Positions 25,475 through 33,852 are shown, counted from the first letter of the stretch. The stretch is 64,000 nucleotides of DNA from Tumebacillus sp. BK434 (GCF_004340785.1 NZ_SLXS01000005.1:232318-296317); one strand, 5' to 3'. Program-made: numbers and translations. Notes: generated from the sequence alone by a model not told the origin.

Positions 25475-26572
25475 TTACTTCTCCAGCCCTTGCGGTAAAC
25501 GTACTTCAAACAGTGTGCGAATGGCATTGCTCTCGGCCAAGATCGTGCCTTGATGCTGCTCGACAATATTTTTGGCAATGAACAAGCCGAGGCCGGTACC
25601 CGCTTCTCGATGAGTTCTGGCCTTGTCGCCGGTAAAGAACATATCGAAAACATGCGGCAGCTCCTCTTGCGGAATGCAATTTCCGTAATTGATGATTTGA
25701 ATCACCGCTTCTCCGCCGTCAAGATGGCAATGAATATCGATATACTGACCGTCAAAGCCATAGCGAATGGCGTTCGTCAGAAGATTTTCAAATACGCGGG
25801 CCAGCAGCTCCCCATCGCCAATAATCGTCAAATGAGGAGTTACGGCCAATCGGGTAGTCAAGTTATTTTTCTCAAGCAACGGATAGACTTCCTCGTTTAA
25901 TTGACTGAGGAACTCACTTAGATCGATCGGGTGTTTCTCAAGCGTAAGCCTGCCGTAATTCATGCGGGTGATTTCGAACAGTTCATCAATCAGTTTCTCC
26001 AGTCGTTGCGACTTGGCGAAAGCAATTCTCGTGTAGTGATTGATTTGTTCCGAATTCAGCTCGTCATCCTGAAGAATGAAATCCAAATAACCTAATACGG
26101 AAGTAAGCGGGGTACGCAGATCATGGGCCAAATTCAAGACCAATTGTTCCTTGCTGTTTTCTGCAAAATCTCCTCTCTCCATCGCTTCCCGCAATTTTTC
26201 ACTCGCCAGATTAATGTCTCTCGCAATGTCTCCAAACTCGTCGTTCGATCGAATGGGTAATCGACTGTTGAAGTCTCCGTTCGCAAGGCGGTAAATTCCT
26301 TCCGAGATTTCATCGAAATAAGCTGCATAATGCTTAGTGAAAAACAAGAAAAACAAGATCGAAAGTGGGATAAAAATAAGCAGAAAGAAGTTGATATCCC
26401 CAATATCTCTGATAAAGAAACGAACTTTCGTCAATGGGTCCTCGAACTTCATTCCATGATAATAGAGCTGGAGAGCACGATAGATCAAATAGGTAATCGT
26501 GCCGGAACAGAGTGTACTTAATCCGAATAGCAAAATCATTTTAAACCGGAAACCTCGGATCATTTTAGCCAT
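25475..26572 (-). CDS. Sensor histidine kinase, VanS-like
   Basis: This 365-residue kinase has two N-terminal membrane helices (about 10-32 and 58-80), a HAMP region (GIYRLANGDFNSRLPIRSN), the phospho-acceptor box NLAHDLRTPLTSVLGYLD, the N-box ENLLTNAIRYG and the G-box GTGLGLFIAKNIVEQHQG. The extracytoplasmic loop is short (about 25 residues), as in VanS of glycopeptide-responsive systems. The start overlaps the regulator gene by 8 nt. The preceding DD-carboxypeptidase gene points to sensing of cell-wall damage or glycopeptides. Confidence 0.92.
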   Translation of the reverse strand: MAKMIRGFRFKMILLFGLSTLCSGTITYLIYRALQLYYHGMKFEDPLTKVRFFIRDIGDINFFLLIFIPLSILFFLFFTKHYAAYFDEISEGIYRLANGDFNSRLPIRSNDEFGDIARDINLASEKLREAMERGDFAENSKEQLVLNLAHDLRTPLTSVLGYLDFILQDDELNSEQINHYTRIAFAKSQRLEKLIDELFEITRMNYGRLTLEKHPIDLSEFLSQLNEEVYPLLEKNNLTTRLAVTPHLTIIGDGELLARVFENLLTNAIRYGFDGQYIDIHCHLDGGEAVIQIINYGNCIPQEELPHVFDMFFTGDKARTHREAGTGLGLFIAKNIVEQHQGTILAESNAIRTLFEVRLPQGLEK

Positions 26573-27260
26573 TGAACGTATACCCTACTCCCCAGACGGT
26601 CTTGATCCATTTGTTTTTATTCTGGTCTTCGCCGAGCTTTTTCCGCAATGTGCGAATATGCACCATGACCGTATTGCCCCCCTCGTAGTAAGTCTCGCCC
26701 CATACGTGTTCGAAAATATTTTCAGAGCTGTAGACCTTCTTCGGATGACTGGCTAGCAGGTACAAGATATCAAATTCTTTCGGGGTCAGCTTAATCGGGT
26801 TGCCAAAGAGAAATACCGCTCGTTGTTCCGGATCGATGATCATGCCGCCCGTCTCCAACACCTGAGTATTCACAGGTGCCAATTGATTGAACTGCATGGA
26901 ACGCCGCAGCTGTGCATTCACGCGAGCGACCAGTTCCATCGGGTTGAACGGTTTGGTCACATAATCATCCGCTCCCTGGACCAACCCTGCAATTTTATCG
27001 AGATCGGTCGCTTTTGCGCTTAAAAAAATGATCGGCAGATGATGCTGCTCCCGAATTCTCCGCGTCACCTCGTAACCGTCCAGCTTGGGCATCATAATAT
27101 CCAAAATTGCCAAATCAATTGGATGTGTCCGAATAACAGCTTCAGCTTCCTGCCCGTCGGCCGCTTTTATGCAATGGTAGCCTTCCTTTTGCAAATGCAG
27201 TTCGATCAAATCGGCGATTTCCGTCTCATCGTCCGCTATCAATATGGTGATCGTTTTCAT
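26565..27260 (-). CDS. OmpR-type response regulator, VanR-like
   Basis: This 231-residue regulator has a receiver domain with the acidic pair (ILIADDETE), the phospho-acceptor Asp in LAILDIMMPKLDG, Lys in VTKPFNP, and an OmpR-like winged helix (LTPKEFDILYLLASHPKKVY, VHIRTLRKKLGE). AGGGGG lies six bases before the ATG. It sits between the VanY-like and VanS-like genes and probably regulates that operon. Confidence 0.94.
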   Translation of the reverse strand: MKTITILIADDETEIADLIELHLQKEGYHCIKAADGQEAEAVIRTHPIDLAILDIMMPKLDGYEVTRRIREQHHLPIIFLSAKATDLDKIAGLVQGADDYVTKPFNPMELVARVNAQLRRSMQFNQLAPVNTQVLETGGMIIDPEQRAVFLFGNPIKLTPKEFDILYLLASHPKKVYSSENIFEHVWGETYYEGGNTVMVHIRTLRKKLGEDQNKNKWIKTVWGVGYTFNG

Positions 27261-27304
27261 TCGTTCCCCCTGTAAAACGTCAAGATACCGCTATTATATC
27301 CGAT

Positions 27305-28177
27305 CTAATTCAAATTCGGTTGATCGTACACGGTCACAATGACACCATCCATATTATTGCCTGAAATGTCAAAGCGGCCATTCTCAGGAACATGGATCGT
27401 TGTATTTGCAGAGACAGGGTAGTAGGAGACTGTATAGGTTTGGTGATCTACTGTAGCCGTAACGGTCTGTTGTTCTTTCAAGAAATCCAAATATTCCTCC
27501 AGAACGAAGCCCTTTTTCTGAATGATGGCACTGTGCGGCAACCCGACATAGCGGAAATGCCACGGCTCATATCGAATACCTGTGATGTACTCCTTGTCCT
27601 TTGGATAGCGTAAAATGAAGCCGTATTGCCAAGCATGTTGGCTCAGCCACTCTCCTTCCGGCACCTGATTCATATCTCCTTGTGTCGATCCGATATCGAT
27701 CGACAGGCCGAGGTTATGTTCGCTGTAACCGGCAGGCATCGCATAGTCGGCCCCCATTTGCTGATACAGTTGGCTTTGTTCTTGGTCGTTTCGGTACCCA
27801 CTGGTGATTAAAAAATGGCTGACTCCGTCTTTTTCAGCGGCTCGAAGTGAGGACGTGAAGTTTTGCAGCAATCTAGGCGACAGCTGAATCGAATTGTCCA
27901 GCAAACTGAATCCATTCACAAGCTCCGGGTGTTGAGACAGATTGACCGCATCGGGCTCTTCCGCCCCAGGAGGTACAGGATGATCTTTGTTGACCAGCAG
28001 CAGGTCGCCTTTGAAGATCTGGTCATTCGTAACTTGTATCGTGCGCGCTTCCTTTTGAGAAACTGCCTCCTGAACTTGAATATCTACTTCCGGTTGTTTT
28101 TCGTCTTTCAGTTTGTATTGAGCAATTCCGTATCCAATCAGCAAGAGAATCGCAAGCCAAAAAAGTCCCCTCTTCAT
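27305..28177 (-). CDS. D-alanyl-D-alanine carboxypeptidase, VanY (M15B) family
   Basis: From the ATG at 28177 (AGGAGG nine bases upstream) the product is 290 residues. A membrane anchor (GLFWLAILLLIGYGIAQY) precedes an M15B zinc peptidase domain: SGYRNDQEQSQLYQQ, the zinc ligands of YSEHNLGLSIDIGS, and the catalytic Glu plus third ligand in YEPWHFRYVG. It trims the terminal D-Ala of peptidoglycan stems and can lower glycopeptide binding. It leads a vanY-vanR-vanS-like operon. No vanHAX genes are present, so it does not by itself show high-level resistance. Confidence 0.92.
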   Translation of the reverse strand: MKRGLFWLAILLLIGYGIAQYKLKDEKQPEVDIQVQEAVSQKEARTIQVTNDQIFKGDLLLVNKDHPVPPGAEEPDAVNLSQHPELVNGFSLLDNSIQLSPRLLQNFTSSLRAAEKDGVSHFLITSGYRNDQEQSQLYQQMGADYAMPAGYSEHNLGLSIDIGSTQGDMNQVPEGEWLSQHAWQYGFILRYPKDKEYITGIRYEPWHFRYVGLPHSAIIQKKGFVLEEYLDFLKEQQTVTATVDHQTYTVSYYPVSANTTIHVPENGRFDISGNNMDGVIVTVYDQPNLN

Positions 28178-28301
28178 CGTTCGTTTCCTCCTATCCATTC
28201 GCTCGAACTTCAGGATAAGGAAAACTTCTAAAAAAGAAGTGGGGTGAAAAATAAAATTTTTATAAAATCACTAGACATAACAAATAACTTGACGAGACAC
28301 C

Positions 28302-28342
28302 AAAAAGGCAAGCAGCCACGGTTTCCCGTTACTTGCTTGCCT
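28302..28342 (-). terminator. Terminator of the AraC-type regulator gene
   Basis: Outer arms GGCAAGCA/TGCTTGCC enclose the inner pairing ACGG/CCGT, followed by a T-run on the minus strand. Confidence 0.8.
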
Positions 28343-28378
28343 CATCAAATGGGCAGTTGTTCCTAAAGGTGCGAAGTC

Positions 28379-29260
28379 TTACTCCTTCACAATCGCGATG
28401 TAGATGTCCATCTGCTTGTCGGTGTCGGAATCGGAACGCTCGTCGTACCACTCAAATTCGGGCGTGCAGGCTTGATAGCCGGAGGTGGGAAACCACTCTT
28501 GGAAAGCTTGCACCCACGTTTGCTGGATCGTCGATGAGAAGTCCGCGTTGGACGCTTTCGGGGTGGTGAAGACCGCATACGTGGCTTCGGGTACGGTGAC
28601 GCACATCATCCCCTCCGGCACGTTGTCAAACGACTCCGCTTCAAATCCGATCACATAGGTAAATCGGCCCGTCTCCGGCTCGAAGTTCGTGCACATCCCG
28701 ATCTCCACATTCGGGCGAAGTTTGTTGGGAATATTGGCACGAAGGTTCTCTTGGAGATAGCGTTGCCAAAACGCCGGGATGTCTTGGTGGTTTTTTCCTT
28801 CATTCGTTTCAGTTACCAATCCGTAGCCAATCAGTTTGAATGCAGACTTTGTCACAATTGTCGGTGTCATGGTGATTCCTCCTTCTCTCAGACGGGGAGC
28901 GTGCGTCAGAGTCACGAAATGTTGCAACGCCAGCGACAGCCCGCTTTTGCGGTACTCAAGCGGTGTCAGTTGAAACTGCCGCTTAAATGCGCGGGCAAAA
29001 GCTTCGTGCGACTGAAACCCGGTCGCCAACGCGATGTCGAGGACCCGCTGGTCAGTCGTGCGCAACAGTTCCGCCGCTTTGGCGAGCCTCCGTTTGCGCA
29101 GATAATCGGCTGCTGTGTTTCCCAATGTCAAAACAAACACGCGATGGAAATGAAACACGGAAAAACACGCAACCTTCGCCAACTCCTCCATTGTGATCGG
29201 TCGATCCAAGTGGTGTTCCATATAGTCCAAGGTGGCTTGGATTCGCTCGATGTACTCCAT
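28379..29260 (-). CDS. AraC-family regulator with GyrI-like effector domain
   Basis: This 293-residue protein has an N-terminal AraC double helix-turn-helix (MEELAKVACFSVFHFHRVF; DIALATGFQSHEAFARAFKR) and a C-terminal GyrI-like ligand domain (FEWYDER, MDIYIAI). Such Rob/BltR-like regulators respond to lipophilic drugs. No adjacent transporter is evident. It is the third GyrI-like domain protein in this window. Confidence 0.92.
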   Translation of the reverse strand: MEYIERIQATLDYMEHHLDRPITMEELAKVACFSVFHFHRVFVLTLGNTAADYLRKRRLAKAAELLRTTDQRVLDIALATGFQSHEAFARAFKRQFQLTPLEYRKSGLSLALQHFVTLTHAPRLREGGITMTPTIVTKSAFKLIGYGLVTETNEGKNHQDIPAFWQRYLQENLRANIPNKLRPNVEIGMCTNFEPETGRFTYVIGFEAESFDNVPEGMMCVTVPEATYAVFTTPKASNADFSSTIQQTWVQAFQEWFPTSGYQACTPEFEWYDERSDSDTDKQMDIYIAIVKE

Positions 29261-29426
29261 GTACGGCTCCCCGTCCTTTCTTTCTCTAGGGTATCAGAAT
29301 CGGCAAGAGGCTCCTTGACAATTTCTGCTGGATTTTGCTTTCGAAGATAAAAAGTTCCCTACAAACGGCAGAAACTCCTTTTCTTAGAACGGGGGTAAAA
29401 AAACCGCTTCATAGGATCTGGCCCTA

Positions 29427-29470
29427 CAAAAAAAGAGGCTGCCTATGTTGCACATGGCTGCCTCATTTTT
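29427..29470 (-). terminator. Terminator of the thioredoxin/MauE/peptide operon
   Basis: The stem GAGGC/GCCTC with an inner ATGT/ACAT pairing overlaps the stop codon and is followed by a run of seven T on the minus strand. Confidence 0.8.
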
Positions 29471-29999
29471 TGTCATACAGTTCAAGTCGTTTCAATAAAT
29501 CATGGTAGGAAAATACACGATCATTCGCGATCACTCTCAGGTTTTGATCAAGCAACACAAGTGCAGGCACATATTTGATCCCGTAGTTTTTCCGAATCTC
29601 ACTGGACGAGAGCAGCGGAACATCGGTCGGCACATAGGCCGCTTTTTCATCGTCCACTTCACCCTCAGTGATTACGATCCAACGCTTGTCTGCATATTGC
29701 GTTCTCACTTCCTTCAAGTGTGGGAAAATCTCCTTGCAAATCTCGCACTTTGACAGAGTGAACAGAAGCATCACCTTCTGTCCGGCCTCCAGCACGACTT
29801 CACGCCCCACATGATCCAGCACGCGAAACTCGGGCGCTCTGTCTCCAATGTGCAGCCCGCGCTTCTGTTCGTTCGGCGGTTCAAGTCGCACCTTTTGCAA
29901 AAAGCCCCCAAGCTGCTTCGCGAACCTGTGGTACAAGAAAAAGTGAACACTCACGACGATCCACAACCCTACATTCGATACGATCAACGCTTGTTCCAA
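29463..29999 (-). CDS. Membrane-anchored TlpA-like thioredoxin-fold protein
   Basis: A TTG at 29999, seven bases after AAAGGAGG, gives 178 residues; the longer frame upstream reads through the preceding terminator. One N-terminal membrane helix (LIVSNVGLWIVVSVHFFL) is followed by an extracytoplasmic TlpA-type domain: IGDRAPEFRVLDHVG, LLFTLSKCEICKE with a CxxC active site, and the cis-Pro loop YVPALVLLD. It is the last gene of an operon with two similar proteins, MauE and a cysteine-rich peptide. Disulfide formation, isomerisation or reduction outside the membrane is the likely job. Confidence 0.85.
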   Translation of the reverse strand: MEQALIVSNVGLWIVVSVHFFLYHRFAKQLGGFLQKVRLEPPNEQKRGLHIGDRAPEFRVLDHVGREVVLEAGQKVMLLFTLSKCEICKEIFPHLKEVRTQYADKRWIVITEGEVDDEKAAYVPTDVPLLSSSEIRKNYGIKYVPALVLLDQNLRVIANDRVFSYHDLLKRLELYDKK

Positions 30000-30019
30000 C
30001 CTCCTGCCTCCTTTCTCAG

Positions 30020-30049
30020 AAAAAGACTGCCGAGTGTACTCGGCAGTCT
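30020..30049 (-). terminator. Internal terminator after the cysteine-rich peptide gene
   Basis: Perfect 11-bp arms AGACTGCCGAG/CTCGGCAGTCT with a TGTA loop are followed by five T on the minus strand. It sits between the 54-aa peptide gene and the last thioredoxin gene and should leave the last gene at reduced level. Confidence 0.85.
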
Positions 30050-30149
30050 TCTCTTTAGCGATAGTCGCCGGTATCAAAACTTTCGTTTGCTGCCGTACAT
30101 TCAAAATAGTGCGTACAGACACGGGCGAGCTGCATTGTGTTTCAACGCA

Positions 30150-30314
30150 CTACCGGGGACAGCATTCAGAAGTCGGGTCGCAGCCCACGCTACACTGATA
30201 AATTCTGCCATACGCCCCAGGTTGGCAATAATCCGCCCGGCATTCATAGTAAACCTGAGCTTCCGGTTGCGCTTCCACATTGAAACCCAGCATGTTCGTC
30301 AACAGTTTAAACAT
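30150..30314 (-). CDS. 54-aa cysteine-rich peptide, probable substrate of the flanking redox proteins
   Basis: The ATG at 30314 has a perfect AAAGGAGGTGA six bases upstream, the strongest ribosome site in the operon. The first 22 residues have no cysteine (MFKLLTNMLGFNVEAQ as a possible leader). The rest has six cysteines: YYECRADYC, YQCSVGC and ECC. Six cysteines suit three disulfides. Its neighbours are two membrane-anchored thioredoxin-fold proteins and MauE upstream and a third behind an internal terminator. This is the gene dosage expected of a small product made in excess, such as a bacteriocin-like peptide or a small cysteine-rich redox subunit. No ABC exporter or LanM/radical-SAM enzyme is visible. 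The function is inferred. Confidence 0.78.
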   Translation of the reverse strand: MFKLLTNMLGFNVEAQPEAQVYYECRADYCQPGAYGRIYQCSVGCDPTSECCPR

Positions 30315-30350
30315 CTCGATTCACCTCCTTTCAGTGGAGTCAGCTTTCCA

Positions 30351-30896
30351 TTACCCAGCCAGCTTTTTCCCTGTCAACACGCCGATCAAATCTGAAATGC
30401 TACCGATGTGACCAAGCTCGATCACATAACCTTCCACATTGATCAACACAAAGAACGGAACATTTCGAATATTGTAGTTCTCCATCAAGGAGTTGCTGCG
30501 AATCAATGAAACACCGGCCGGAACCAGCTTGTCCGGCGCCCCCAAATCTTCAGGAGCTGCTACCACCACCCGCAAATCTGGATCGTGCTTGTGTAACTCG
30601 AACAGTTGCTGGATGATGGTCTGACAGATGTGGCAGGTGTCATACGTAAACAAGATCAGCGTGCGATTGCCGTTGTGCTTGTTGAGCGTCACGATCTCGC
30701 CGCGATGATCCGCTTCGCTGAACAATGGCGCTTTGCTGCCAAGCACTACCGAGACGGCTTCCCCATGCTGCGGGGACTGGATCTGAAAGCGCTTCATAAA
30801 CTGTGAGACAGCCCGTGCCATCGTAAAGAATAAGATGATCTGCACGACGACAGCGACCCACAGCATCACATTGGAGACTAACAAAAACGTGATCAC
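30351..30896 (-). CDS. Membrane-anchored thioredoxin-fold protein (MauD-like)
   Basis: A GTG start with GGGGG seven bases upstream gives 181 residues. The N-terminal helix FLLVSNVMLWVAVVVQIILF anchors it, and the extracytoplasmic domain has LILFTYDTCHICQTI with a CxxC site and the cis-Pro loop RNVPFFVLI. It follows the MauE gene by 4 nt. In methylamine dehydrogenase clusters, MauE and the thioredoxin-like MauD are both needed for the disulfide-rich small subunit. The pairing here suggests the same partnership. Confidence 0.85.
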   Translation of the reverse strand: MITFLLVSNVMLWVAVVVQIILFFTMARAVSQFMKRFQIQSPQHGEAVSVVLGSKAPLFSEADHRGEIVTLNKHNGNRTLILFTYDTCHICQTIIQQLFELHKHDPDLRVVVAAPEDLGAPDKLVPAGVSLIRSNSLMENYNIRNVPFFVLINVEGYVIELGHIGSISDLIGVLTGKKLAG

Positions 30897-30900
30897 CGCG

Positions 30901-31473
30901 TTACCCCCTTTTCCAGAAAGTGTGTATCTCTTTCCCGATCTCCTGTGTCTCCATCCAACCGATCCATAAGAAGATCGCCATCACCGAACCAGCCAGGATA
31001 AACAATGCCTTCAAATTTAACATCATCGCGATGCCGCCCCCTTCAAGCCATGCGTCCGCGCTTCCCAGCGCTGGGTTCACTGCGTACACGGCAGCTGCCA
31101 TCGCGATCAGACATGCGTTTCGCAACACAAGCAGCTTGGAAAGTTGATGATTCCCCGCAGCGCCGCCGCATCCGCAGCTGATCTCCGTGCGCCCGCGCGC
31201 CAAGTTGATCACGATCGCGATGGTATAGAGCAGAAGCAGCCCGGCCCCTGCCAGCGCCCCTGCTCTTTGAAAAAGTCCAGTAACAAGCAAGACGCTCAAA
31301 GCGAGTTCCACACACACTTCTCCTTTCGCGAAAGGCGCCGCCAAGCGATCCGGGAGAATCTGATAGTCTTTCACGATCCCGATGTGCTCTCCCATCTTTT
31401 TCAGCTTCGACCAGGCAGTGGAGAAAAACAGAAGTGCGAGAAGCAGGCGAAGAAACAACACCACCTCTTCCAT
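30901..31473 (-). CDS. MauE/DoxX-type membrane protein
   Basis: The ATG at 31473, eight bases after AAAGGAG, gives 190 residues with about four to five membrane helices. The family marks are LRLLLALLFFSTAWSKLKKM at the start and the conserved cysteines of TEISCGCGG near the middle. MauE proteins work with MauD-like thioredoxins in disulfide chemistry of exported proteins, perhaps relaying electrons across the membrane. It lies between two thioredoxin-fold genes. Confidence 0.88.
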   Translation of the reverse strand: MEEVVLFLRLLLALLFFSTAWSKLKKMGEHIGIVKDYQILPDRLAAPFAKGEVCVELALSVLLVTGLFQRAGALAGAGLLLLYTIAIVINLARGRTEISCGCGGAAGNHQLSKLLVLRNACLIAMAAAVYAVNPALGSADAWLEGGGIAMMLNLKALFILAGSVMAIFLWIGWMETQEIGKEIHTFWKRG

Positions 31474-31487
31474 CCCGATAACTCCTT

Positions 31488-32009
31488 TCATACCCGGTCT
31501 TTCATCTGCCGATAGTACTTCACGAGGGAGCGCAGTGGCCGTTGCACGCGATGCACGATTCCGTTGGAGTCAATCATGAAGACGAATGGCGAGCCTTCGA
31601 TCCCCAGTCGGTGGTCGAGATGGCCCGGATACGGCTGCAAAGGTACGCGTCCTGCGAAAGTATCGAGAAAAACCCGCAGATTATGTTCGTCAATATTTTC
31701 ATGCTGGTAGTAACAAACGAACGGCACGGCATCATACTCATTCGCTTTCAACCAGTCGATCAATTCCGACTCGCACACCGAACAGTCGGGAGAAGCCAGC
31801 ATCACGAGAGCCGGGCGTTGTTGCACATGCTCCGGCAACGGCAACACCACCTGAAAATTCACGCCAATCATTGGATGTTGCAAGCCACCTTTGTGAATCT
31901 CTTCCGGCAAGCTCGCAACTTCTGCTTGCAGTTGGGGAAGCGATTTCTGAAGTTGGAACAACATGATCACCGAGAAGCCACATAAAAGAAATACGATTAT
32001 AACATCCAA
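31488..32009 (-). CDS. Membrane-anchored thioredoxin-fold protein, first gene of the operon
   Basis: I favour the TTG at 32009 (five bases after AAAGGTGA); a GTG at 32018 would overlap that site. The product has about 173 residues: an N-terminal membrane helix (VIIVFLLCGFSVIMLFQL), then a thioredoxin-like domain with LVMLASPDCSVCESEL (CxxC) and GSPFVFMIDSNG. It leads the operon that contains MauE, a second similar protein and the cysteine-rich peptide. Confidence 0.82.
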   Translation of the reverse strand: MDVIIVFLLCGFSVIMLFQLQKSLPQLQAEVASLPEEIHKGGLQHPMIGVNFQVVLPLPEHVQQRPALVMLASPDCSVCESELIDWLKANEYDAVPFVCYYQHENIDEHNLRVFLDTFAGRVPLQPYPGHLDHRLGIEGSPFVFMIDSNGIVHRVQRPLRSLVKYYRQMKDRV

Positions 32010-32033
32010 CACGATCACCTTTAACGATTTGTC

Positions 32034-32062
32034 ATAATATTATTGTATCCAGTAAATTACAA
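32034..32062 (-). promoter_or_regulatory. Promoter of the thioredoxin/MauE/peptide operon
   Basis: TTGTAA and TATTAT are separated by 17 nt on the minus strand. A second overlapping pair (TTGTCG, 17 nt, TACAAT) is also possible. Confidence 0.6.
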
Positions 32063-32208
32063 CACGACAATAGTACTTTCGTTATATTATTAAAAATACA
32101 GTACTCAAAAAGACTATCCATTCACACTTCGATCTCGATCCATCTCTGACCACGCGGATCTCTGTAGGATAAACAATGTGGAAAGAATTCGGGAGCCATT
32201 CTTTAAGA

Positions 32209-32241
32209 CAAAAGGACAAGCTCATCCTGAGCCTGTCCTTC
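32209..32241 (-). terminator. Terminator of the thioredoxin-reductase-like gene
   Basis: The stem AAGGACAAGCTCA/TGAGCCTGTCCTT has one mismatch and is followed by T residues on the minus strand. Confidence 0.7.
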
Positions 32242-32439
32242 TATAGATGTCAAAAGAGGAAAAGAATGCAACTGACGCCTGTAGAGTAGAGACCTCAGCA
32301 TGCAACCTAAACAGGGTGCTTATTTCCCTGTTCACAAAACAGGGGTCTTGTCCATTGGAGTTCGAGGGCGTTTGTATGCAATCTGCAATCGCAACCGATT
32401 ATTGATTTCATCTCCTGATCCTATTTCGGTGAACAACTG

Positions 32440-33342
32440 TCATGCAAAATCTTCTTCCGTCAGATCCAGATTGACACTCATAGCCGTTCGGCTGCCGTCG
32501 GCCGCGGCAAAAATCAATTGGGAAGGAGCCATGTACGAAGCATCTCCAGCAGCATAGACGCCAAGGATTGAAGTTCTTCCCTTTTCATCCGTTCTGATCC
32601 CGCCCGACTCTGTCCTTTCACAACCCAAACGCTCTCCAAACGGTGCGCTTTGTACAAATGTAGGCATTACGAAGCCAGCAGACCTCGGAATTTGAGTCCC
32701 ATCCGCAAAGCGAACCTGCTCAAGCTTCCCGTTTTGACCAAGAAACGCCGCAACAGGTTGCTCCATCACCAGGACCCCCTTTGCTTGAAGTTGGTTTTTT
32801 TGTTCGTCTGACAGGGTCGCCTGACCGTTCGTGCATACGACCAAATCTTTGCTCCAATTCAAGAGCAGTTTGGTCATATGAAAAACGGTCGGAGATTCGG
32901 ACACAACGACAAGCGGTTGATCCCGCAGTTCCCAGCCATCGCAATAAGGGCAATTGAACAAGCTCTTTCCATAGAGCGGATAAAAGCCTTCGATCTCAGG
33001 AAATCGCTCCTTTACGCCCATTGCCAAGATCACTTTTCTTGCTCGAACACGATCGCCTGACGAAAGGAGTACCTCGAATTGAGATTCGATTTTTTCAATG
33101 GAAACAGCCTCAATTTGCAAATGATCGACAGTCGAATATTGACCGATCTCCTGATACGCGATGCGGCGAAACTCGGTTGGCGTTACGCCGTCTCGCGTAA
33201 TGAAGCCGTGAGACGCATGCGTGACTGCATTTCTAGGCTGATTGTTGTCGATCAAAGCTACATTTCGCCTTGCCCGGCCAAGCACGAGGGCAGCGTTCAA
33301 CCCGGCAGGACCTCCACCAAGAATGGCACAATCATACATCAT
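32440..33342 (-). CDS. Thioredoxin-reductase-like FAD/NAD(P) oxidoreductase
   Basis: This 300-residue flavoprotein has an FAD-binding start (CAILGGGPAGLNAALVLG), the redox pair LFNCPYCDGWE, and the C-terminal FAD motif GVYAAGDASY. The NAD(P)-binding Gly motif typical of true thioredoxin reductases is replaced by VVVSESPTVFHM, so the donor or partner may differ. An Rrf2 repressor gene lies just upstream on the same strand. The nearby thioredoxin-fold proteins are extracytoplasmic and may not be its direct partners. Confidence 0.88.
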   Translation of the reverse strand: MMYDCAILGGGPAGLNAALVLGRARRNVALIDNNQPRNAVTHASHGFITRDGVTPTEFRRIAYQEIGQYSTVDHLQIEAVSIEKIESQFEVLLSSGDRVRARKVILAMGVKERFPEIEGFYPLYGKSLFNCPYCDGWELRDQPLVVVSESPTVFHMTKLLLNWSKDLVVCTNGQATLSDEQKNQLQAKGVLVMEQPVAAFLGQNGKLEQVRFADGTQIPRSAGFVMPTFVQSAPFGERLGCERTESGGIRTDEKGRTSILGVYAAGDASYMAPSQLIFAAADGSRTAMSVNLDLTEEDFA

Positions 33343-33453
33343 GATTTCATCTCCCTTACGATTGATATTACAGACCCATTATATCCATGATTAGAGCAAA
33401 AAAACGCTTTATTACGTATCGAACGGTCACCCCCTTCCATATCTTGTGATACA

Positions 33454-33852
33454 TCACAATTTCGATTGCTTTTGAGCCAGATCGATCAATTTCGTATTTT
33501 TAAGATGCAACTCCATTTTCTCTTCCGCTTCCTTCATGACAGCTTGGATGAGACATTCTTCACCGTGGACAAAATCACATTCAAATAAAGAGGCGCTTCC
33601 CTCGATGGCGTGAATAATTTCCAAAAACGTAATGTCGTCTTTTTGGCGGGACAACCGATAGCCGCCGTTAGCGCCGGAAACCGATTCGATCATTCCTGCC
33701 TTCACAAGCCTCGTTAGAATTTTGGAAAGATAAGTAGGTGAAATGCCTTGGGATTCTGCTAACTGTTGAACGCCGACCAGCTTGGCTGGAGAAGCGGAAA
33801 CGAGCGTGAGCATGGAATGCAGAGCATAATTCGTCGCTTTCGTAAATCTCAT
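33454..33852 (-). CDS. Rrf2-family transcriptional regulator
   Basis: This 132-residue protein has the Rrf2 winged helix (TNYALHSMLTLVSASPAKLV, SQGISPTYLSKILTRLVKAG, GANGGYRLSR) and two cysteines (LFECDFVHGEECLI) in the usual sensor region, where others bind an iron-sulfur cluster or sense thiols. It probably controls itself and the flavoprotein gene 111 nt downstream. Confidence 0.9.
   Translation of the reverse strand: MRFTKATNYALHSMLTLVSASPAKLVGVQQLAESQGISPTYLSKILTRLVKAGMIESVSGANGGYRLSRQKDDITFLEIIHAIEGSASLFECDFVHGEECLIQAVMKEAEEKMELHLKNTKLIDLAQKQSKL

Larger units (their letters stand above)
32010..32439. other. Intergenic stretch with promoter and terminator, no gene seen
   Basis: It holds the promoter of the redox/peptide operon (32034-32062) and the terminator of the next minus-strand gene (32209-32241). 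Nothing coding is convincing in 32242-32439. Confidence 0.5.

Noticed and set aside
25475..28177. A complete glycopeptide-resistance cluster
   Set aside because: Only VanY, VanR and VanS-like genes are present; no vanH, ligase or vanX gene is found in the window.
29463..30122. 219-codon start for the TlpA-like gene at 30122
   Set aside because: The extra 41 codons read through a perfect 11-bp terminator and lack an SD; TTG 29999 follows AAAGGAGG and begins just before the membrane anchor.
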